Below, in pieces: positions 63,725 through 64,000 of a stretch of 64,000 nt of DNA (position 1 is its first letter; each line of letters opens with the position of its first letter). Origin of the DNA: Bacillus sp. PAMC26568 (lineage in GTDB: Bacteria > Bacillota > Bacilli > Bacillales > Bacillaceae); contig NZ_CP060137.1 in NCBI RefSeq assembly GCF_014235785.1, positions 1,612,001 through 1,676,000 of the forward strand, written 5' to 3'. Under the pieces are notes generated by a model. The model had not been told where the DNA came from, searched no databases, and saw only the letters and a list, made by a program, of their open reading frames with translations. The position numbers and the translations under genes were made by a program.

Positions 63725-64000
63725 ATGGCAAAAGTTTTATACATCACAGCACACCCGCACGACGATACAGCTTCTTTCAGTATGGCTGCAGGAAAAGCAT
63801 TCCTTGACACATACAAAGAGGTAAATGCAAATGACGAGATCGTACACATCGATCTATATAAAGAAAATATCCCGCATATCGATGCTGACGTATTCAGCGG
63901 ATGGGGCAAGCTTCAAACAGGAAAAGGCTTTGAAGAGCTTTCTGAAGAAGAAAAAGGCAAAGTAGGCCGTCTATCTGAGCTAAGCGAACAATTTATTTCA
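63725..64000 (+). CDS. azoR: FMN-dependent NADH-azoreductase, N-terminal part
   Basis: ATG at 63725 with AAGAAAGGTGAAATG upstream; the frame is open to the right edge (92 codons). [19 protein letters not shown] and [21 protein letters not shown] are typical of the flavodoxin-2-type azoreductases AzoR1/AzoR2 of Bacillus. These are quinone and azo-dye reductases with FMN. The possible MhqR-type operator suggests induction by quinones or catechols. The rest of the gene is outside the window. Confidence 0.9.
   Translation, partial: MAKVLYITAHPHDDTASFSMAAGKAFLDTYKEVNANDEIVHIDLYKENIPHIDADVFSGWGKLQTGKGFEELSEEEKGKVGRLSELSEQFIS

Overview
The window is a 64-kb piece of a low-GC Gram-positive, endospore-forming chromosome. 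Gene content and order follow the Bacillus subtilis segment from the end of aroA through qcrABC, dapB, bshA, cca, birA, panBCD, dinG, aspB, asnS, dnaD, nth, ponA, recU, yprAB, cotD, gpsB, rnpB, ypvA, ypwA, xpt-pbuX and bcsA-ypbQ. Type B RNase P RNA, many spore genes, bacillithiol genes and frequent TTG starts all fit Bacillaceae. The genus cannot be fixed from the sequence alone. I saw no prophage, insertion sequence, CRISPR array, tRNA or ribosomal RNA.

Region by region: (1) 0-3.4 kb holds the aroA tail, an amidohydrolase-like protein without metal ligands, ypiA and ypiB. (2) 3.4-10.5 kb is an insertion relative to the B. subtilis order: a 2278-residue two-catalytic-domain amylopullulanase with an LPDTA cell-wall sorting signal, preceded by two LacI/CcpA-type operators and a 21-nt tandem repeat. 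(3) 10.5-24.3 kb carries ypiF, the menaquinol:cytochrome c reductase (qcrABC), ypjAB, ypjC, and a tight biosynthetic run (ypjD-dapB-mgsA-bshB1-bshA-cca-birA). It ends with panBCD behind a leader RNA that terminates in a hairpin. (4) 24.5-32.9 kb covers dinG, ypmAB-aspB, asnS, and dnaD-nth-ypoC. (5) 33-38.3 kb has a cupin/coat-like gene, then ponA and recU on the minus strand, then yppC. (6) 38.4-42.3 kb is rich in small sporulation genes: sspM, yppD, yppE, yppF, yppG, a three-gene minus-strand operon with a CsgA-like protein, an Hsp20 protein behind a SigK-type promoter, and a lone holin-like gene. (7) 42.5-50.7 kb holds a PTS IIA protein, the mrfAB (yprAB) repair pair, cotD with an expanded repeat, ypsA, gpsB, rnpB and rlmL. 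(8) 50.9-64 kb holds ypvA, ypwA, a decayed VOC gene, xpt-pbuX under PurBoxes plus a guanine riboswitch, a ykvR-like gene, an L,D-transpeptidase, a HAD phosphatase, an acetyltransferase and a type III polyketide synthase/methyltransferase pair. It ends with a Fur-box-controlled 28-residue membrane protein, a holin-like protein, an NTF2-like protein and the start of an azoreductase.

The genes are mostly housekeeping (respiration, lysine/peptidoglycan precursors, bacillithiol, pantothenate, repair, cell division) mixed with spore coat and core genes. The less ordinary parts are non-coding or small. They are a dispersed intergenic repeat with a hairpin that covaries between copies, two separate tandem-repeat tracts (21 nt and 53 nt), a short promoter-plus-terminator RNA before the polyketide synthase, and the Fur-regulated mini membrane protein. 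I found no clear new multi-gene defence or secretion system.
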